Below are positions 55,397 to 64,000 of a DNA stretch of 64,000 nucleotides, in pieces. Under the pieces are notes generated by a model, which had not been told where the DNA came from, did not search any database, and saw nothing but the letters and a program-made list of their open reading frames with translations. The translations under genes and the position numbers were made by a program. Position 1 is the first letter of the stretch. Every line of letters begins with the position of its first letter. This DNA is from an uncultured Clostridia bacterium (GTDB lineage: Bacteria; Bacillota; Clostridia; TANB77; CAG-508), in NCBI GenBank assembly GCA_934130935.1, contig CAKOYQ010000001.1:124001-188000 (forward strand). Direction: 5' to 3'.

Positions 55397-55540
55397 TTTT
55401 TATTCCTCCTTATTTTCGCATTAATATGCTATCTTTTTTTATTTTAACTCTTTTTTTTATTAAAATCAACACGGTTCGTATTTTGTCATACAAACTTAAT
55501 ATTATTGTAATATTTTTGTAATATTAAATTTTATTATAAA

Positions 55541-56410
55541 CTATGCCAATAAATCATCAAGAGCTTGTGCTACACCATCTTCATTATTAGATCCAGTAAT
55601 TTGATTTGCAACTTCTTTTATAACAGGCGTGCTTTCTCCCATTGCTATTCCTAGTCCTGCATTTTCTATCATTTTTTTATCATTCACATTATCTCCTATT
55701 GCTACTATCTCTTCTGTCTTAATTTGCATTTTTTCTTTTAAAAATTCTATCGCATTCCATTTATCTACATTTTGAGCAGAAATCTCAGTGTAAAAATATT
55801 CTATAGGTACTTCGACACTGCCTTGTCTTATAATTTTTCTAGACATATGTGATACTTCCAGTACTTCTATCTCTTCAATCTCTTTCAATTTTCGCATAAT
55901 AGAATTAAATATCACTTGATTATTATCACATATTGTTATTTTTACAACTTTTTCATCTCTATCTACTATATAGTCATATATATTTTCCACAATATTTATA
56001 TGAGTTTTATTTTTTTCTTCTTTATTCAAATTTTCCTTATGATAATACAATACATTACATTGCAAATTTTTTGCAATTATTTCCTTTTCTGTATATATAT
56101 TATAATATATACTATTTTCCTCACAAATTTTTATAATATCTAATGTCTTTTGTTTCTTTAATGTGTTCTCGTATATTATTTCATCATTTTGTATATCATA
56201 TATTATAGCTCCATTTCCTGATATAAAATATTTTTCACTTTTTATTTCTTCCGCAATCGCTTTAATTGAATCCATCGGTCTTCCTGATGCAATTATAACC
56301 TCAATCCCTCTTTGTTGAGCTCTTTCAATCGCTTGTTTAGTTCTTTGTGTTACAATTCCATATTGATTTAGCATTGTTCCGTCTAAATCTATTGCTGCTA
56401 ATTTATACAT
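55541..56410 (-). CDS. Cof-type HAD hydrolase
   Basis: 289 residues from ATG 56410, which follows GGAGG. Motif I KLAAIDLDGTML, motif II VIIASGRPM, and motif IV VAIGDNVNDKKMIENAGLGIAMGES are intact; a class IIB cap lies between. These enzymes dephosphorylate sugar phosphates, FMN or similar small molecules; substrate not predictable. The frame continues upstream to 56506, but through the REP-like palindromes, so the longer start is rejected. Confidence 0.9.
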   Translation of the reverse strand: MYKLAAIDLDGTMLNQYGIVTQRTKQAIERAQQRGIEVIIASGRPMDSIKAIAEEIKSEKYFISGNGAIIYDIQNDEIIYENTLKKQKTLDIIKICEENSIYYNIYTEKEIIAKNLQCNVLYYHKENLNKEEKNKTHINIVENIYDYIVDRDEKVVKITICDNNQVIFNSIMRKLKEIEEIEVLEVSHMSRKIIRQGSVEVPIEYFYTEISAQNVDKWNAIEFLKEKMQIKTEEIVAIGDNVNDKKMIENAGLGIAMGESTPVIKEVANQITGSNNEDGVAQALDDLLA

Positions 56411-56433
56411 ATTTTTGCCTCCTTGAATAAACA

Positions 56434-56556
56434 GGGGATTAGGATAATTTGGGTAATTAGGGCAAGGGTAATTTGGGGTCGATTCCGTTTTTGCCCTTAG
56501 GTGCAAAACGGAACCGACCCCAAATTACCCTTGCCCTAATTACCCGAATTGCCCCT
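56434..56556. repeat. Inverted pair of REP-like palindromes (copies 6 and 7)
   Basis: Copy 6 (56460-56496) and copy 7 (56503-56536) face each other across 6 bp and are extended by complementary GGGTAATTAGGGCAAGGG stretches, giving arms of about 50 nt with one substitution and one single-base indel. They occupy the divergent gap between the HAD gene and the SASP gene and could fold as one long hairpin. Copies are slightly longer than others because GGTAA is inserted after GGGCAAG. Confidence 0.85.
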
Positions 56557-56582
56557 TTTTCGATTTTTTTCAAAAAATTTCC

Positions 56583-56612
56583 TGTTTATTTTCTTTCAAA
56601 TTGTACATCATA
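56583..56612 (+). promoter_or_regulatory. Possible sigma-G promoter of the SASP gene
   Basis: TGTTTA (56583-56588), 17 nt, CATCATA (56606-56612), a partial match (4/6 and 5/7) to the sigma-G form TGAATA / CATACTA. SASP genes are normally sigma-G dependent. Weak on sequence alone. Confidence 0.35.
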
Positions 56613-56673
56613 TATTTAGAAAAAGCAATAGTTTTTTCTAAGAAATGTTATATATAGCAGGAGGTGAAAAAAC

Positions 56674-56880
56674 ATGGCAAACTTAAACAGTAACAAAAAA
56701 TTAGTTCCAGAAGCAATGAACGCTTTAGATAAATTCAAATATGAAGTAGCTTCAGAAGTTGGTGTAACTTTAAAGGATGGATATAATGGTGATATATCAG
56801 CTAAAGATGCTGGTAAAATCGGTGGAAATATGGTTAGAAAAATGATCCAACAAGTTGAAAACAATATGGCTAACAAGTAA
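56674..56880 (+). CDS. Alpha/beta-type small acid-soluble spore protein
   Basis: 68 residues. Coats and protects spore DNA, and is degraded by GPR protease at germination. LVPEAMNALDKFKYEVASEVGV holds the GPR cleavage region, and GDISAKDAGKIGGNMVRKMI is the second conserved DNA-binding segment of the family. Strong ribosome binding site AGGAGGTG. One of two plus-strand genes. Direct evidence of spore formation. Confidence 0.95.
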   Translation: MANLNSNKKLVPEAMNALDKFKYEVASEVGVTLKDGYNGDISAKDAGKIGGNMVRKMIQQVENNMANK

Positions 56881-57024
56881 TTTGGATAGTATTTATTTAA
56901 TATACTAATCGTATTTTATAAAAATTTAGATTATATGAATATTTATATACTTTTTGTATATAATATTAGTAATGGCAGAAGTATTTTTCTTGATTTTATA
57001 TATGTTTTTTATTTAAGCATACAT

Positions 57025-57052
57025 AAAGGCAGGAGATGTGCTCCTGCCTTTT
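57025..57052. terminator. Bidirectional terminator between the SASP gene and cpsB
   Basis: Stem AAAGGCAGGAG / CTCCTGCCTTT with a 5-nt loop. It ends at the cpsB stop codon and serves both converging genes. Confidence 0.9.
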
Positions 57053-57755
57053 ATATATCTTCATTATTCAAAACTTTTTGTGCATTTAATGTAGTCATTT
57101 CCTGCAATTTACTTTCTGATACTATTTTTTGTAATTTTTTTAAAATTTTAGGTATTTTAGGATATATTTGATTTGTTCTATGTACATCTGTTCCTAGAAA
57201 ATCTATCAAATTTCTTTTTAACAGTTGTTTTATAGTTCTTTTTGCTCCATTTCCATATACTCCAACAATGCTTCCATAATTTGCTTGAAATAATGTTCCC
57301 ATACTTGCCAATTCTTCAACATAACCTATATTTTCTTGTACATAATTATATCTCTCTGGGTGGGCTATTATAGGTTTATATCCATCTCCAATTAATCCAT
57401 ATATAACATCTTTAACAAATAGTGGTTTTGAATTCATAGGTAATTCAAACAAAACATATTTCGTATTATTTATTGTTGAAGCACTTCCATCATTTATTAA
57501 TTTTGCAATCTCTGTTGTAATATAAATTTCGCTTGCCAAATATAAATTCAGTTCATTAACATTTTTTTCTACATCACACAATATTTTTTTTCTTTCAGCC
57601 TCATTTGTTTCATAATACCCCTGAATATAATGTGATGTAGAAATCACTCCTGTAAAACCAACTTGTTTTGCTTCTAAAATCAAATTGATGGTTTCATCCA
57701 TACTGGTTGAACCATCATCTATATTAGGCAATATATGTGTATGAAAATCTATCAT
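57051..57755 (-). CDS. cpsB: CpsB/YwqE-type PHP protein-tyrosine phosphatase
   Basis: 234 residues. MIDFHTHILPNIDDGSTSMDE is the CpsB metal-site start; GVISTSHYIQGYY, LASEIYI, IIAHPERYNYV and FLGTDVHRTN supply the other ligands. Dephosphorylates the BY-kinase CpsD and so modulates capsule assembly. Starts 2 bp after cpsD and is the last gene of the capsule operon. Confidence 0.93.
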   Translation of the reverse strand: MIDFHTHILPNIDDGSTSMDETINLILEAKQVGFTGVISTSHYIQGYYETNEAERKKILCDVEKNVNELNLYLASEIYITTEIAKLINDGSASTINNTKYVLFELPMNSKPLFVKDVIYGLIGDGYKPIIAHPERYNYVQENIGYVEELASMGTLFQANYGSIVGVYGNGAKRTIKQLLKRNLIDFLGTDVHRTNQIYPKIPKILKKLQKIVSESKLQEMTTLNAQKVLNNEDI

Positions 57756-57757
57756 TT

Positions 57758-58693
57758 TTAACTCCTATTATTATCTCTATTTTCCTTCTCTTTTTGTAAA
57801 TAGTCATTAAACTGTTTTAACATCTCTGCTGCTTTTTCTTCTGGTGGTCTATCATCTATCTCCACTTTTTTAGCCTCTTCTTTTTGATATTCTTCTGGAT
57901 TTCTATCTCTATTTAGCATATCTGTAGCTCTGTTTCGTTGAACTTGCCTTTTTTGCTCATATTCCATTTCTTGTTGTCTCTTTTTTGAATCTATTTTCAT
58001 TGGAACAGAAGCATAATAATATGTTTCATTTTTTTTCTTATTTGAAACAGGCTTTTTATTGTACACAACTCCAGCTATATTTCCTCCTACATTTTTTATG
58101 TCTCTTACAATTTTTGATAAATCTTCTTTTTTAGCCATATTATGTCCTGCAACAATTATTGTAGAATCTACGATTCTTGATAGAACAATAGCATCTGTTA
58201 CTAATTTAGAAGGTGTTCCATCTATTATTATCAAATCTGATATATCTTTTAATTTCTCTAATAAATTTACCATCTGTGGAGTTGATAGCAATTCTGATGG
58301 ATTAGGTGGTACATTGCCAGATGGCATCAAATATAAGTTAGGTACTTCTGTTTCTCTTAAATAATTATCCAAGTTTTGCACTTCTTGATTAGTTTCATTA
58401 ACTCCTGATAAATAATTTGATAATCCTGGACATGGAGATACTTGAAAAATATTGTGTAAGCCACATTTTCTCATATCTGCATCTATCAATATAACTCTTT
58501 TGTCTGCTTGTGCAAATGCAATCGCCAAATTTGATGCTATCCACGTTTTTCCCTCTCCTGGAAGAGTTGACGTTACTAATAATGTCTCTAATCTTTTATT
58601 TGAATTCATAAATTGCACATTAGTTCTTAATGTTCTAAATAATTCAGATACATGAGATTTTGGGTCTTCATGTGCTATTAATTCCCTTTTCAT
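57758..58693 (-). CDS. cpsD: CpsD/CapB-type bacterial tyrosine kinase
   Basis: 311 residues. Walker A TLPGEGKT (about 43-50), Walker A' VILIDADMRKCG and Walker B DLIIIDGTPS. N-terminal SELFRTLRTNVQFMN is the segment that contacts the activator CpsC. The C-terminal 80 residues are long, charged and predicted disordered (Q, K, R, E), with only a short YYY cluster at about 225 in place of the usual terminal tyrosine tail. Stop and start codons with cpsC share one base. Confidence 0.92.
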   Translation of the reverse strand: MKRELIAHEDPKSHVSELFRTLRTNVQFMNSNKRLETLLVTSTLPGEGKTWIASNLAIAFAQADKRVILIDADMRKCGLHNIFQVSPCPGLSNYLSGVNETNQEVQNLDNYLRETEVPNLYLMPSGNVPPNPSELLSTPQMVNLLEKLKDISDLIIIDGTPSKLVTDAIVLSRIVDSTIIVAGHNMAKKEDLSKIVRDIKNVGGNIAGVVYNKKPVSNKKKNETYYYASVPMKIDSKKRQQEMEYEQKRQVQRNRATDMLNRDRNPEEYQKEEAKKVEIDDRPPEEKAAEMLKQFNDYLQKEKENRDNNRS

Positions 58694-59403
58694 TATCTTT
58701 TTCCTCCCCTTCTTTTGTTACCTGTTCTTTCATATAATGGCATTGTTGCTAATACAGTTAATTTTGAAATTTTTTCAATGTCTTCTTCAGATTTTATTGT
58801 TGTATCTAACATATTAGCAATTAATACATACATTACTGCAATTACAACTCCAATAAATGAAAATATAATTACATCTTTTATATGATTTACATTTGATGGT
58901 TCTTGAGGTATCTCTGCTTTATCAACAACATGAACATTTTCCATATTATAATATTCTTTTACATTATTTATAAATACACTTGCTGTTTCATTTGCTATTT
59001 TAGTGGCTAAGACTGGATCTTCATTTTTCACTGATATCTGTATCATTTCGGCATCTTCTACAGCTGTTACACTTACACTCTTTTTTAATGTTTCTTCTTC
59101 CATATCTAATGATAGATTTGATATTACTTCTCTAATTACTTTTTTACTTCCGACAAGCTTACTATATGTTGACACTAATTTTGAGTTTAATGTAACATCT
59201 GTAGTTGTTATTGAACCTGTTCCTGTGTTATCTGCTGACGAATTTGTTGCCAACAATAATGTCGTAGAAGCTTGATATTTAGGTGTTACAATCCCCAAGC
59301 TATATATTACTCCTATAACAGCAAATATCATTATTATTAATATAATTTGTATTTTCTTCTCCCAAAAAATTTGTAATAACTCTTTTAAATCTAGTTCTTC
59401 CAT
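58693..59403 (-). CDS. cpsC: CpsC/Wzz-type chain-length regulator and kinase activator
   Basis: 236 residues: EELDLKELLQIFWEKKIQIILI into helix 1 (about 15-35), extracytoplasmic domain, helix 2 (about 178-200) preceded by the Pro-rich AEIPQEPSNVNHIKD, and a cytoplasmic tail that activates CpsD. Standard Wzz topology. One-base overlap with both neighbours (TAATG). Confidence 0.92.
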   Translation of the reverse strand: MEELDLKELLQIFWEKKIQIILIIMIFAVIGVIYSLGIVTPKYQASTTLLLATNSSADNTGTGSITTTDVTLNSKLVSTYSKLVGSKKVIREVISNLSLDMEEETLKKSVSVTAVEDAEMIQISVKNEDPVLATKIANETASVFINNVKEYYNMENVHVVDKAEIPQEPSNVNHIKDVIIFSFIGVVIAVMYVLIANMLDTTIKSEEDIEKISKLTVLATMPLYERTGNKRRGGKR

Positions 59404-60257
59404 TATATTTTCCTTTCACTTGATACTTCTTTTTGCTTTAAAGATTTATACGTTTCTCTTGCTGCATATATTATTATAAATATTGCACCAATAACAATCG
59501 TTCCTAATGCTAGTGAAGCAACTTGTCCTAATGTGTTTTCAATTATAACTACTACACTTTTTGAAAATACATCATTGAAAATCTTTATCCCATGTATATC
59601 AACTTTTAAATTTATTATCTGCCATACACTCAATTCAAAAATCGAGGTTGCAAGCAGTGCTATTCCAATATGTTGTATGTCTTTTGATATTTTTTTATTA
59701 TTTATTATTATAATTGCTATTATATCAATTACAAATACTACTAATATAATTTCATATATTTTATTTAATATTTCTGTTCCTTTTTTATATATTTCATTTA
59801 TCTTATTTTCATATTTAGTATGTATCAATGTATTTGTATATTCATCACATATATGAGTAACAAATTGTTGTATAGCATTTTCATTTTGTCTGTTCTTTAC
59901 TCCTAGTTTTTCTATATTACCATTTAACTTATTGGCTATTTCTGTGGTATCTATTTTTTGGTTTGTTCCATTGTATATATTTGATAACATTATTTGAATG
60001 TCTTGTTTTATCTTTTCTTCTGTACATATATCGTCAAGCACCTCTTCATCAAGTCCTGACTGATATATATAATTTTCAAAATTTGATTTTACTAATTCAT
60101 ATATGTCAGAATAAAAATTTGTTTCTTCTAATTTTTGCATTATATAGTCTTTGCTAAAAATTGTTGAAAAAACAATACTTATCATTCCTATTGATATCAT
60201 ACATATTGTTAGTATTGCTATAAATATAAATTTTAGAAGATTTTTTAATATTTCCAT
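59403..60257 (-). CDS. Membrane protein of unknown function in the capsule operon
   Basis: Not recognised. 284 residues: one N-terminal membrane helix (about 9-33), an extracytoplasmic helical domain of about 130 residues, then three C-terminal helices (about 165-185, 195-218, 240-268) and a basic tail. The start shares one base with nothing upstream, but its stop overlaps the cpsC start (TAATG), so it is translated together with CpsC-CpsD-CpsB. Confidence 0.62.
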   Translation of the reverse strand: MEILKNLLKFIFIAILTICMISIGMISIVFSTIFSKDYIMQKLEETNFYSDIYELVKSNFENYIYQSGLDEEVLDDICTEEKIKQDIQIMLSNIYNGTNQKIDTTEIANKLNGNIEKLGVKNRQNENAIQQFVTHICDEYTNTLIHTKYENKINEIYKKGTEILNKIYEIILVVFVIDIIAIIIINNKKISKDIQHIGIALLATSIFELSVWQIINLKVDIHGIKIFNDVFSKSVVVIIENTLGQVASLALGTIVIGAIFIIIYAARETYKSLKQKEVSSERKI

Positions 60258-60321
60258 TTCTTTTCCTTCCTTTTATCGGTTATTTGCTATTTTTGATTCT
60301 TCATAAGTTCATGTATATCAA

Positions 60322-60957
60322 CTATTTTTCAAGTTCTGCATATACAACATATCTTTGTGTTGCATATCCAACATTGTTAAATGGATAACATGTATATACC
60401 ATAAGAATTTCTTTATCTCTTTGAATTGGTAGTTGATCCAATTCTGTTTCTTTTATTAGTTTCATATCATAGATCTTATATGTATATTCTCCATATGAAG
60501 TAGTAACTTTTATTTCATTTCCTTTTTGCAATTCTGAGAATCTTCTAAACATTTTTTTTGAATTGTGTCCCATATAGATTATTGAACCACCTTCTCCTGG
60601 AAAGTAACTTCCACTAGAATGTCCTACACCTTTTTTTAGGATTTCTAGTGTATCTCCAAAATATACGGGTAAATTTACATCAATCTTGTCAATTTGTATT
60701 GTTGCATATTGTGTTCCATATGTAGGATAATTTTCTATCGTATTTTTTTCTGTATCGATATCCTTTTTTATAGTAGTTTGTGCAGGCTCTGCATTTGTTG
60801 CTGTTGTGACTGATACTTTATTTACTAAAGTAAAAACCTCGTCTATTTTTCGCCCTAAAAATAGTTTTACACATAAAAGCAATAGCCCTGCAATTAATAA
60901 AGCAACTATTATACTACTAATAGTTGCTTTTACTGATTGTACTAATCTATTTTTCAT
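60322..60957 (-). CDS. Class D-like sortase
   Basis: 211 residues: N-terminal membrane helix (about 14-34), linker, sortase barrel. The catalytic triad is His131 (YMGHNS), Cys190 (MVYTCYPF) and Arg202 (TQRYVVY). IQIDKIDVNLPVYFGDTLEILKKGVGHSSGSYFPGEGG is typical of class D/E-like enzymes. It overlaps the end of the gene for an LAYTG surface protein by 11 bp, so that protein is the likely substrate. Class D versus E is not certain. Confidence 0.87.
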   Translation of the reverse strand: MKNRLVQSVKATISSIIVALLIAGLLLLCVKLFLGRKIDEVFTLVNKVSVTTATNAEPAQTTIKKDIDTEKNTIENYPTYGTQYATIQIDKIDVNLPVYFGDTLEILKKGVGHSSGSYFPGEGGSIIYMGHNSKKMFRRFSELQKGNEIKVTTSYGEYTYKIYDMKLIKETELDQLPIQRDKEILMVYTCYPFNNVGYATQRYVVYAELEK

Positions 60958-61471
60958 GTACAGTTCTCTTTGTTACAACAGTGATAGCAAGGGCAATAAT
61001 TGCTATTACAGAAGTAGTTAAAACAACATTAACATTATTTCCTGTATATGCTAATTTTCCATTATTTTGTCCAACTGTTTCTATTAATTTTCCTGCATTG
61101 TCATATATCTCTACGTAACCATTTTTAAATACTAATTTTACATTTACTATACTTGCTGCTGAATTAGCTATTGATTTTAATTGTTCTTTTTGTGCTGTTG
61201 TTAGTTTATTATAATCTTTTGTTCCAGCTTGTTCCATTATTGCTATTGCTTCATCAGCTTTTGCAACTAATGTATTTGCTTGTTCATCTGTCACTGGATT
61301 TTCTGATAGATATCTTTCTACTTTTACTTTATCTGCTGATGTCATTCCATATTTTTGCCCTTTTGTATATAACTCCTCTGCTAATGTTGATGATGTTGCT
61401 GCTTTTACTATTGTTGCACTTGCCATTACTATTATGGCTACTAATATTGATATTATTAAACTTTTTTTCAT
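60947..61471 (-). CDS. Secreted protein with LAYTG sorting signal
   Basis: 174 residues: signal peptide (1-24, cleavage near VKA-A), a mature region of about 115 residues with a helical part and then FKNGYVEIYDNAGKLIETV, a short beta segment. The C-terminus has a sortase signal: LAYTG (140-144), hydrophobic helix (about 148-167), KR-containing tail. Overlaps the sortase start by 11 bp and the flippase stop by 4 bp (ATGA). Presumably the dedicated substrate of the adjacent sortase; function unknown. Confidence 0.82.
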   Translation of the reverse strand: MKKSLIISILVAIIVMASATIVKAATSSTLAEELYTKGQKYGMTSADKVKVERYLSENPVTDEQANTLVAKADEAIAIMEQAGTKDYNKLTTAQKEQLKSIANSAASIVNVKLVFKNGYVEIYDNAGKLIETVGQNNGKLAYTGNNVNVVLTTSVIAIIALAITVVTKRTVHEK

Positions 61472-62949
61472 TTCGGTTTCTTCCTTTCTTTTGTTAAATT
61501 CTTTTTGATTATAACACTTGTATTTTTTTTATGCAATAGTTTTTTAAAAAAATTCTCAGGAAATTTGTAGTACTTTTTTATATACTTTTCAATTTCTTTT
61601 AATAACCAATTCAACTCTTCTTCTAAAAATATTTTTATATTTATTACTGTCAATATAATATATATTATACAACCTATAATAGCATTAACAATTCCTAACC
61701 CTGTTACTAAATATACACTTAAAATTATAATCATAAAAGAATAGTCTTTTACTTTAAACATAGAATTTTTAAATTCCATCTCTCCTATAACAAACCAAAG
61801 AATACTTACTATCAAAGTAGCTACAGCAAACCCTTCATTTGATTTATTAATTATGCATGCCAACCAATCAAAAATCACGGCTAAAATTGAAATTATTATT
61901 ATTATTTTAAAATATTTACTCTGTTTCTTTTCTGCTTTATATAAATTTGTATGTATACATTTTACTATTATTGTGAAAAATTGTGCTGTAAATAAAATAA
62001 AAATAATATTTGATGCCATTTGATATCTTGTTATAAATGTATTTATTACCCATTTTACAGGAAAAGCTGAAGCAAGTAATAAAGAAACAACTATCAATAA
62101 TAATCTTTTAATTTTTAATATTTTTTCTGGTATATTATTATTACATAGGTAGTTATACATTGTAACAACTACAGGTGTAATAAATGTATTTAATAAACCT
62201 TCTACACTAACTGCAAATGAATAATATGCAAATTGAACTGTTCCTAATACATATTTAACAAACATTCTATCAATACTTGTAAAAATTACAGAACAAAAAT
62301 TTCCAAGCATTAATAAAATTCCGCTTTTTATGTCTGAAAAAAGATATCTTATATTAGTTTTAGCTTTTTGGTTATAAAATACTTTTTTTCTTATTACAAA
62401 TTCAATTAACAACCAATTTAGAAAATATACTATTACATTTCCAACTATATATACATTAGGATTATCTGACTTTGCAACAAATAACAATAAAATATTTATA
62501 ATAAATAACATCATATTATTGGTTGTTGTAAATTTAGAATATAAATCATATAATCCAGTTGCTTGATATAAGTTTCTTAAATAGTTTATTGCATTTACAG
62601 GAATTATTGATACAGCAACTGAAATAAGAATAATATTTTTCATCAACACCGCATATACTAATGCAATTATATTAATTACCAATTGAAAAATTTTAAAAGT
62701 CTTAAATTCTGATAATAATTCCTTCGTATCTATATCTTTTAATTTTTTTCCTCCTAACCTTAAATACATTCCATCTGAAAATCCCAAATGTAATATTCCT
62801 ATATATGTTATATATAATTGATATAATTTAATATCTGCATATGTTTCAACAGATAAAAATTTAGGCAACAAAAAATTTGTTGCTAAATTAATAACAAATC
62901 CTATTCCTGTTGCCAAAAACACATATGCAAGTCCCTTTTTTATGTTCAT
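61468..62949 (-). CDS. Polysaccharide flippase, Wzx/MATE-like
   Basis: 493 residues, about 14 membrane helices. YVFLATGIGFVINLATNFLLPKFLSVETYADIKLYQLY is the polysaccharide-synthase type start; AYYSFAVSVEGLLNTFITPVVVTMYNYL also fits the family. Moves lipid-linked oligosaccharide units across the membrane. Basic cytoplasmic tail of about 45 residues. Lies between the polymerase-like gene and the sortase pair. Confidence 0.85.
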   Translation of the reverse strand: MNIKKGLAYVFLATGIGFVINLATNFLLPKFLSVETYADIKLYQLYITYIGILHLGFSDGMYLRLGGKKLKDIDTKELLSEFKTFKIFQLVINIIALVYAVLMKNIILISVAVSIIPVNAINYLRNLYQATGLYDLYSKFTTTNNMMLFIINILLLFVAKSDNPNVYIVGNVIVYFLNWLLIEFVIRKKVFYNQKAKTNIRYLFSDIKSGILLMLGNFCSVIFTSIDRMFVKYVLGTVQFAYYSFAVSVEGLLNTFITPVVVTMYNYLCNNNIPEKILKIKRLLLIVVSLLLASAFPVKWVINTFITRYQMASNIIFILFTAQFFTIIVKCIHTNLYKAEKKQSKYFKIIIIISILAVIFDWLACIINKSNEGFAVATLIVSILWFVIGEMEFKNSMFKVKDYSFMIIILSVYLVTGLGIVNAIIGCIIYIILTVINIKIFLEEELNWLLKEIEKYIKKYYKFPENFFKKLLHKKNTSVIIKKNLTKERKKPK

Positions 62950-62997
62950 TCTATACTATGATTAGTTTTATTTTAAAACTATCATACTCCCCTTTCT

Positions 62998-64000
62998 TTA
63001 TTTTATTTCAAATATAGAGTGATATGGCACCACATCACCAAACGAATTAATATATACAAAAAAATAAATTATACAACACAAATAAAAACATATTTTTTCA
63101 ATTTTTTTATCCTTTAATTTATATATATTATACAATTCAGGTATTAGCAATATAATAAATATATTCAAATAAGTTGCCATTCTCATAAATAGTGTGTTTT
63201 TTATTCCCAATAACATCATTATAAATGATACTGAAAAAAGATTTATGTATTCCAAATTTCTTGGATTCTTTTGAATAATTCTATCTTTGTTAATATTTAT
63301 CAAAACAAATAAAAAACCATATATTAGTATTTGCAAATAGGTTCCAATTCCAGCAACATACTGCTCTGTATTATTGTATATTGAAATAAATCCAATATTG
63401 ACAATTAAAAATTTATATATCGTCTGATAAATCAATAACATTCCAATCCCAATTATCAATAATATTTTTGCATTTAATTTTTTTCTCCATATTTTGTTAA
63501 ATATAATCATCATTCCAATAATAAATATTGATGATTGATGAATATAAATTGCTAAAACACAAAAAATTGCATATTTAAAATATTTTTTAGGTTCCAAAAA
63601 TTTATAACTATATAAAGTCAGTGCCAAACTCAACATTTGTCTAAAAATGTTGAAAGATCCCGGATAAAATCCTAAACATATATACATAAATATTGATAAT
63701 CCTGGGTTGTCAGATCTTTCTTTACAAAATTTATATATTAAAGTATTCGTAAAAAAAGAAATTATAAAAAACATTGGCACAGCAGTGCTAGGAATTAGTT
63801 TATGTAAAAAAACTGTTATATAATAATATCCTATTCCCGTTCGAAATAAAGTAGCAGGAATCATATCCATGTTCATATATATTTTTTCATACATTGCATA
63901 ATCTGTTCCCACTCTATATCTAAAACCAGAAAAACACACTATAACAGCTATAACTATAAAATCCCATATATTATATTTATCTTTTTTCACAAAACATAGT
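62998..64000 (-). CDS. EpsG/Wzy-like polysaccharide polymerase (5' end beyond window)
   Basis: At least 334 residues, about 10 membrane helices. FSGFRYRVGTDYAMYEKIY is the EpsG-family signature after the first helix. A GTG at 63990 could start a 330-residue protein, but the frame is open to the window edge, no ribosome binding site is seen, and EpsG proteins have one further helix before this motif. I therefore treat the gene as cut by the edge. Probably joins capsule repeat units outside the membrane. Confidence 0.8.
   Translation of the reverse strand, partial: LCFVKKDKYNIWDFIVIAVIVCFSGFRYRVGTDYAMYEKIYMNMDMIPATLFRTGIGYYYITVFLHKLIPSTAVPMFFIISFFTNTLIYKFCKERSDNPGLSIFMYICLGFYPGSFNIFRQMLSLALTLYSYKFLEPKKYFKYAIFCVLAIYIHQSSIFIIGMMIIFNKIWRKKLNAKILLIIGIGMLLIYQTIYKFLIVNIGFISIYNNTEQYVAGIGTYLQILIYGFLFVLININKDRIIQKNPRNLEYINLFSVSFIMMLLGIKNTLFMRMATYLNIFIILLIPELYNIYKLKDKKIEKICFYLCCIIYFFVYINSFGDVVPYHSIFEIK

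Noticed and set aside
56411..56506. N-terminal extension of the HAD protein
   Set aside because: It translates the REP-like palindromes (YPNYPN repeats); GGAGG precedes the internal ATG.
56616..56876. Minus-strand open frame opposite the SASP gene
   Set aside because: Shadow of a certain SASP gene with a strong ribosome binding site.

Overview
The window is a 64-kb stretch of very AT-rich DNA from a spore-forming, Gram-positive member of the Clostridia. The lineage is inferred from low GC, strong GGAGG-type ribosome binding sites, short sigma-A promoters, a T-box leader on glyS, and sporulation genes (spoIIM, spoIVB, an alpha/beta small acid-soluble spore protein, a YaaH/SleL-like GH18 enzyme). 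No ribosomal RNA, phage, insertion sequence with a transposase, or CRISPR array is visible. Almost every gene is on the minus strand; only deoD and the SASP gene run on the plus strand.

Layout in window order. 1-12.7 kb: RNase Y (cut by the window edge), a small alarmone synthetase, purine nucleoside phosphorylase, argS, cysS, a class A penicillin-binding protein, an unknown protein, a GH18 wall hydrolase, lexA and greA. 12.8-21.3 kb: pgsA, a CtpA-type protease, two coiled-coil M23 peptidases followed by ftsX and ftsE (a divisome hydrolase-activation module), a PssD/PssE-like glycosyltransferase pair and a Xer recombinase. 21.4-29.2 kb: spoIIM, an EndoQ-like PHP protein, a degenerate HD-like protein, and the femX-like / alr / DUF1189 / ftsH group. 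29.3-43 kb: a UPF0182 membrane protein, ftsY, glmM, T-box-controlled glyS, a frameshifted rqcH, an M23 peptidase, tRNA-Trp, trmB, a DUF5662 protein and spoIVB. 43-55.4 kb: a divergent Tad-like pilus/secretion operon. 55.5-64 kb: a HAD phosphatase, the SASP gene, and a capsule cluster (Wzy, Wzx, sortase with its probable substrate, CpsC, CpsD, CpsB) running off the right end.

Two things look new. First, four structured repeats (about 19.03-19.26, 29.34-29.65, 32.38-32.67 and 37.57-37.88 kb) each sit at the stop codon of a minus-strand gene. Two share a 192-bp core with only six differences, yet are flanked by about 62-nt arms that have no similarity between copies and are nearly perfect inverted repeats within a copy. 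In one case the arm contains the last codons of the neighbouring gene. The other two form a second family with compensatory base changes and a GNRA-capped hairpin. A separate 31-37 bp REP-like palindrome occurs seven times, once as an identical inverted pair enclosing one of the large elements.

Second, the Tad-like operon encodes a CpaB-like SAF protein, two ParA/CpaE-like proteins (one with a decayed P-loop), a membrane-anchored secretion ATPase, one 690-residue protein that appears to combine two TadB/TadC-like platform halves, and six small membrane-anchored proteins. Four of these begin with the same MENxxKAL-type leaderless hydrophobic helix, and several share a C-terminal motif. No prepilin peptidase is seen in the window. 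Assignments rest on reading the sequence alone; no database search was run.
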